From contig NZ_BMXJ01000001.1 of NCBI RefSeq assembly GCF_014651695.1, positions 102,845 to 166,844 of the forward strand: a stretch of DNA of 64,000 nt, read 5' to 3'. The notes beneath the pieces were generated by a model. That model made no database searches and was not told where the DNA came from. It saw nothing but the letters and a program-made list of their open reading frames with translations. Position numbers and translations under genes: made by a program. The stretch is from Nocardiopsis terrae (lineage in GTDB: Bacteria; Actinomycetota; Actinomycetes; Streptosporangiales; Streptosporangiaceae). Of the stretch, positions 60,051 to 64,000 are shown piece after piece (position 1 is the first letter of the stretch; each line of letters begins with the position of its first letter).

Positions 60051-60911
60051 TCAGCCCATGTCCCAGCGGCGGCGCAGCTCCCGCAGTCGGTGGATCCTCT
60101 CCTGGACCGGCGGGTGCGCGGCGAACATGCGGCCCACCCCGCCCGGGAAGGGGTTCGCGGTCATCAGATGCGCGGCGGCCAGCAGGACGCGCTCCCTGGG
60201 CAGCGGGTGGGCCCGGTTGCCCGACTCCAGTTTGCGCAGCGCGTCAGCCAGCCCCAGCGGGTCGCCGGTGATCTCGGCCGCCCTCTGGTCGGCCCGGAAC
60301 TCCCGCGCGCGGCCCACCCCGCAGTGGACGACCACCGCCGCCAGGGGGGCGAGCAGGACCACCATCAGGCCGCCCAGCAGGTCGGGCAGGTCCGTCTCCT
60401 CCGAGTCCCCCAGCGGGATCAGGAAGGAGATCGCGGTCAGGGCCGTGATGAGCGTGGTCAGCGTCGCCGCCACCGAGCTGATCAGGGTGTCGCGCGCGCG
60501 GATGTGCGCCAGCTCGTGGGCCAGGACCCCGCGGAGCTCGCGTTCGTTGAGGGTGCGCAGGAGACCGGTGGTGCAGCACAGGGCGGCGCGGCGCGGAGTG
60601 CTCCCGGCGGCGAAGGCGTTGGGGGAGCGCACCGGGGACAGGTACAGCTTCGGCATCGGCTGGCGTGCGGTCGTGGCCAGTTCACGGACCATCCGGTAGA
60701 GCTCGGGGCGCTCGATCTCGCTGACCGGTCGGGCCCGCATCGCCCGCAGCGCCAGGGTGTCCCCGAAGAGGTAGACCAGGATTCCGGCACAGGCCACCAG
60801 CACGACCGCGAGCTGGACGCCCTTCCCCGCGCCGCACAGCCAGCCGATCACGACGGCGGCCGCCGAGACGCCGGCGAACAGTCCGACCGCGCGGATCGCG
60901 TTGACGTGCAC
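60051..60911 (-). CDS. HtpX-like M48 zinc metalloprotease
   Basis: This 286-residue membrane protease has two N-terminal membrane segments, the zinc motif HELAH in VLAHELAHIRARDTLISS, then two more segments and the third ligand region REFRADQRAAEI. The start is the GTG at 60911, preceded by GGAGGG at 7 nt; an ATG at 60959 is a weaker option. HtpX degrades damaged membrane proteins. Confidence 0.85.
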   Translation of the reverse strand: MHVNAIRAVGLFAGVSAAAVVIGWLCGAGKGVQLAVVLVACAGILVYLFGDTLALRAMRARPVSEIERPELYRMVRELATTARQPMPKLYLSPVRSPNAFAAGSTPRRAALCCTTGLLRTLNERELRGVLAHELAHIRARDTLISSVAATLTTLITALTAISFLIPLGDSEETDLPDLLGGLMVVLLAPLAAVVVHCGVGRAREFRADQRAAEITGDPLGLADALRKLESGNRAHPLPRERVLLAAAHLMTANPFPGGVGRMFAAHPPVQERIHRLRELRRRWDMG

Positions 60912-61391
60912 GCGCCCTCCCTCCGCTGTTCGCCGCTGCCCGGCTTTGGATGCGTACATGGTGACAAACGTGCGGGTCGGCGTCTTGCGTTCCCCATGTG
61001 ACCAGCTGTCCGTCACATCCCGCTTCCGGGGCGGCGGCGGGCCCCGCGGCGGAACCCCCTGTGACAATGGCCACCCGCCCCGCCCCTGGCCGGGGCCGAA
61101 GACCTATAGTGCGAACGTGGCCCTTGTCACTCCGCGGGCCGAGGAGGGGATGCCCCGCCGAGGTGAGCGGAGGACCGTGCCGTCGTAGGTTGGCAGCCGC
61201 ACGGCCCGGTCGCGGTTCCGGACCGCCGAACGCCGCGCTGGGTTGGCGCACCCAGTGCGTGCGGGGGGCCACGCCGTCCTCCTGTCCCCGACCCACACCC
61301 GGCCCGCAACGGTGCGGCAGGACCGGGGGCAGACAACCGAGCGCCGCCGCCCGTCATGACCGGCGGCTCACCAAGGAGGTCGTCGATCTCA
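60912..61391. promoter_or_regulatory. Divergent spacer between the M48 protease gene and korA
   Basis: The 480 bp hold no gene. TATAGT at 61105-61110 on the plus strand is a good -10 for korAB, with no clear -35. This would give korA a leader of about 275 nt. AAGGAGG at 61374-61380 serves the GTG start. Confidence 0.35.
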
Positions 61392-63242
61392 GTGGCCAAA
61401 CAGATCGAACAACTCGACCGGGTCATCATCCGCTTCGCCGGGGACTCCGGCGACGGTATGCAGTTGACCGGTGACCGTTTCACCCAGGAGACCGCGTCGT
61501 TCGGCAACGACCTGTCGACCCTGCCGAACTTCCCGGCGGAGATCCGCGCCCCCGCGGGCACCCTCCCCGGCGTCTCCAGCTTCCAGTTGCACTTCGCCGA
61601 CCACGACATCATGACTCCGGGGGACGCTCCGGACGTGCTGGTCGCGATGAACCCCGCCGCCCTCAAGGCCAACCTCGGCGACCTGCCGCGGGGGGCCACG
61701 GTCATCGTCAACACCGACGAGTTCACCAAGCGCAGCCTGGCCAAGGTCGGGTACGCGGTCGACCCGCTCACCGACGGGACGCTGGACGCGTTCAAGGTCA
61801 GCGCGGTGGGTCTGACCTCGATGACGGTGGCGGCCCTGGCCGACTCCGACATCTCCAAGAAGGACGCCCAGCGCGCGAAGAACATGTTCGCCCTGGGGCT
61901 GCTGTCCTGGATGTACAACCGGCCGACGGAGGGGACGACCTCGTTCCTGAAGTCGAAGTTCGCCGGCAAGCCGGACATCCTGGCCGCCAACCTCACGGCG
62001 TTCCAGGCCGGGTGGAACTTCGGTGAGACCACGGAGGACTTCGCGGTCTCCTACGAGATCAAGCCCGCGCGCCTCCCCGCCGGCACCTACCGGAACATCA
62101 CCGGGAACCTGGCGACCGCCTACGGGCTGATCGCCGCCTCCCAGCGTTCGGGGCTGCCCCTGTTCCTGGGCTCGTACCCGATCACACCGGCTTCGGACAT
62201 CCTGCACGAGCTCTCCCGGCACAAGCGCTTCGGGGTGCGCACCTTCCAGGCCGAGGACGAGATCGCCGGGGTCGGCGCGGCCCTGGGCGCGTCGTTCGGC
62301 GGCTCGCTCGGGGTGACGACCACCTCGGGCCCGGGCATGGTCCTCAAGCAGGAGGCCGTCGGCCTGGCCGTGATGACCGAACTGCCCCTGCTGATCATCG
62401 ACGTGCAGCGGGCCGGGCCGAGCACCGGCATGCCCACCAAGACCGAGCAGACGGACCTGCTGATGGCGCTCTACGGGCGCAACGGCGAGTCCCCGGTCCC
62501 GGTGGTCGCCCCGGCCTCCCCCGCCGACTGCTTCGACGCGACGCTGGAGGCGGCCAGGCTGGCAGTGGAGTACCGGACCCCGGTGGTGGTGCTCTCCGAC
62601 GGGTACCTGGCCAACGGTTCGGAGCCGTGGCAGCTGCCCCGGGTGTCGGAGCTGCCGACGATCGACCCCGCGTTCGCCGACGGGCCCAACGGTCCGGACG
62701 GCGAGTTCCTGCCGTACCTGCGTGACGAGCGGACGCTGGCCCGCCCGTGGGCGGTGCCGGGCACCGCGGGGCTGGAGCACCGTATCGGCGGGATCGAGAA
62801 GCACGCCGAGAGCGGCGACATCTCGTACACGCCCGGCAACCACGACCTGATGGTCCGGACCCGTCAGGCCAAGGTGGACGCGATCGCCCGGGACATCCCC
62901 GAACTGGAGGTGTCCGACCCCACCGGTGACGCGAAGGTCCTCGTCCTGGGCTGGGGAGGCACCTACGGGTCCATCACCGCCGCGGTGCGCCGGGTGCGGC
63001 GCGCTGGCGGCCGGGTGGCCCAGGCGCACCTGCGCCACCTCAACCCCTTCCCGGCCAACCTCGGTGAGGTGCTGCGGAGCTACGACAGGGTCGTGGTCCC
63101 GGAGATCAACCTGGGCCAGTTGTCGCTGCTGCTGCGCGGCCGGTTCCTGGTGGACGTCATCGGTTACAACAAGGTCCGCGGACTGCCCTTCAAGGCGGAG
63201 GAGCTCGCGGACGTGCTGCAGGAGGTCATCGACCGTGACTGA
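61392..63242 (+). CDS. korA: 2-oxoglutarate:ferredoxin oxidoreductase, alpha subunit
   Basis: This 616-residue protein starts (GTG) VAKQIEQLDRVIIRFAGDSG. The gamma domain (GDSGDGMQLTGDRF) is fused before the alpha domain (GSYPITPASDILHEL, TTSGPGMVLKQEAVGLAV, EINLGQLSLLLRGRF). It converts 2-oxoglutarate to succinyl-CoA with reduced ferredoxin, together with KorB. korB overlaps its end by 8 nt. Confidence 0.9.
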   Translation: MAKQIEQLDRVIIRFAGDSGDGMQLTGDRFTQETASFGNDLSTLPNFPAEIRAPAGTLPGVSSFQLHFADHDIMTPGDAPDVLVAMNPAALKANLGDLPRGATVIVNTDEFTKRSLAKVGYAVDPLTDGTLDAFKVSAVGLTSMTVAALADSDISKKDAQRAKNMFALGLLSWMYNRPTEGTTSFLKSKFAGKPDILAANLTAFQAGWNFGETTEDFAVSYEIKPARLPAGTYRNITGNLATAYGLIAASQRSGLPLFLGSYPITPASDILHELSRHKRFGVRTFQAEDEIAGVGAALGASFGGSLGVTTTSGPGMVLKQEAVGLAVMTELPLLIIDVQRAGPSTGMPTKTEQTDLLMALYGRNGESPVPVVAPASPADCFDATLEAARLAVEYRTPVVVLSDGYLANGSEPWQLPRVSELPTIDPAFADGPNGPDGEFLPYLRDERTLARPWAVPGTAGLEHRIGGIEKHAESGDISYTPGNHDLMVRTRQAKVDAIARDIPELEVSDPTGDAKVLVLGWGGTYGSITAAVRRVRRAGGRVAQAHLRHLNPFPANLGEVLRSYDRVVVPEINLGQLSLLLRGRFLVDVIGYNKVRGLPFKAEELADVLQEVIDRD

Positions 63243-64000
63243 GAACGCGAGCCGCGAGGGCGAGCTGGCCGGCCTGCGGCTGGTGCCCAAGTCGGACACC
63301 GAGTACAGGATGAAGGACTTCAAGTCCGACCAGGAGGTGCGCTGGTGCCCGGGCTGCGGTGACTACGCGATCCTGGCGGCCTTCCAGTCTTTCCTCCCGC
63401 AGCTGGGCGTGCCGCGCGAGAACATCGTGATGGTGTCCGGGATCGGCTGCTCCTCGCGCTTCCCGTACTACCTGAGCACCTACGGCGTGCACTCCATCCA
63501 CGGACGCGCCCCGGCGATCGCGACGGGGTTGGCGACCAGCCGCCCCGACCTGTCGGTGTGGGTGATCACCGGGGACGGCGACGGGCTGTCCATCGGTGGA
63601 AACCACCTCATCCACGCGCTGCGCCGCAACGTCAACATCAACGTGCTGCTGTTCAACAACCGGATCTACGGGCTGACCAAGGGTCAGTACTCCCCCACCT
63701 CGGAGGCGGGGAAGATCACCAAGTCCTCGCCGGTGGGTTCGCTGGACCAGCCGTTCAACCCGGTGTCGTTGGCGCTGGGCGCCGAGGCGGGTTTCGTGGC
63801 GCGGACCGTGGACTCCGACCGCAAGCACCTGACGTCGGTACTGCGGGCGGCGGCGGACCACCCCGGGGCCTCGTTCGTGGAGATCTACCAGAACTGCCCG
63901 ATCTTCAACGACGACGCCTTCGAGCCGTTGAAGGACCCGACCGCACGCGACCTGCGGCTGCTCCGGATGGAGCACGGCGAGCCGTTGCGGCTGGGCGAGG
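63235..64000 (+). CDS. korB: 2-oxoglutarate:ferredoxin oxidoreductase, beta subunit (partial)
   Basis: The GTG at 63235 has GGAGG nine bases upstream and overlaps the korA end. The sequence VRWCPGCGDYAILAAFQ and the TPP site ITGDGDGLSIGGNHLIHALR identify KorB; cluster-ligand Cys residues (CPGC, GCSS, NCPIF) are present. About 255 residues are seen before the window ends. Confidence 0.92.
   Translation, partial: MTENASREGELAGLRLVPKSDTEYRMKDFKSDQEVRWCPGCGDYAILAAFQSFLPQLGVPRENIVMVSGIGCSSRFPYYLSTYGVHSIHGRAPAIATGLATSRPDLSVWVITGDGDGLSIGGNHLIHALRRNVNINVLLFNNRIYGLTKGQYSPTSEAGKITKSSPVGSLDQPFNPVSLALGAEAGFVARTVDSDRKHLTSVLRAAADHPGASFVEIYQNCPIFNDDAFEPLKDPTARDLRLLRMEHGEPLRLGE

Overview
The window is a high-GC actinobacterial chromosome segment, most likely from Nocardiopsis or a close relative in the Streptosporangiales. 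This rests on GC-rich third codon positions, frequent GTG starts, a ribosomal-protein supercluster without rpsD between rpsK and rpoA, and the tRNA-Trp/secE/nusG/rplK/rplA order. The genus is an inference; no 16S rRNA gene is present. No phage, IS element or CRISPR array was seen.

Layout. 1-22 kb holds the translation supercluster, almost all on the minus strand and therefore transcribed from right to left: str operon (rpsL, rpsG, fusA, tuf), S10 operon (rpsJ to rpsQ), spc operon (rplN to rplO), secY-adk-map, then infA-rpmJ-rpsM-rpsK-rpoA-rplQ and the start of truA. 22-32 kb has a large Trp-dotted disordered membrane protein followed by rpoC and rpoB. 33-38.7 kb has rplL-rplJ with a U-tract attenuator leader, a plus-strand lipoprotein, rplA-rplK, nusG with an acidic extension, secE and tRNA-Trp.

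38.9-47.2 kb is mixed housekeeping: aspC, an adenosine-deaminase homologue, a rhodanese/TetR divergent pair with three operator-like repeats, a GDT1/UPF0016 manganese exporter behind a yybP-ykoY (Mn2+) riboswitch, murB, a HadA/HadB dehydratase pair, rpmG, tRNA-Met and tRNA-Thr.

47.5-59.2 kb is the accessory part, lying between tRNA-Thr and tRNA-Tyr. It holds a Wadjet type II-like operon in an unusual form: jetA lacks its N-terminal half and carries a Pro/Glu tail, jetB and a 1539-residue jetC look intact, no jetD is visible, and a zinc-hook (CPTC) SMC/Rad50-like ATPase follows jetC. Beside it are a lipoprotein and a tandem array of four 81-91 residue secreted proteins sharing an N-terminal SHGGDQ signature and two cysteines. 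59.4-64 kb returns to core genes: yajQ, an HtpX-like M48 protease, and korA-korB, which runs off the end.

How it works together: the first two thirds is the transcription and translation machine, with visible control points (str promoter, rpoB promoter, L10 leader attenuator, hairpins separating rplO from secY and rpsZ from rpsH). The rest adds metal homeostasis, wall and lipid precursor enzymes, and a plasmid-defence-like SMC locus that is either decaying or a new variant.
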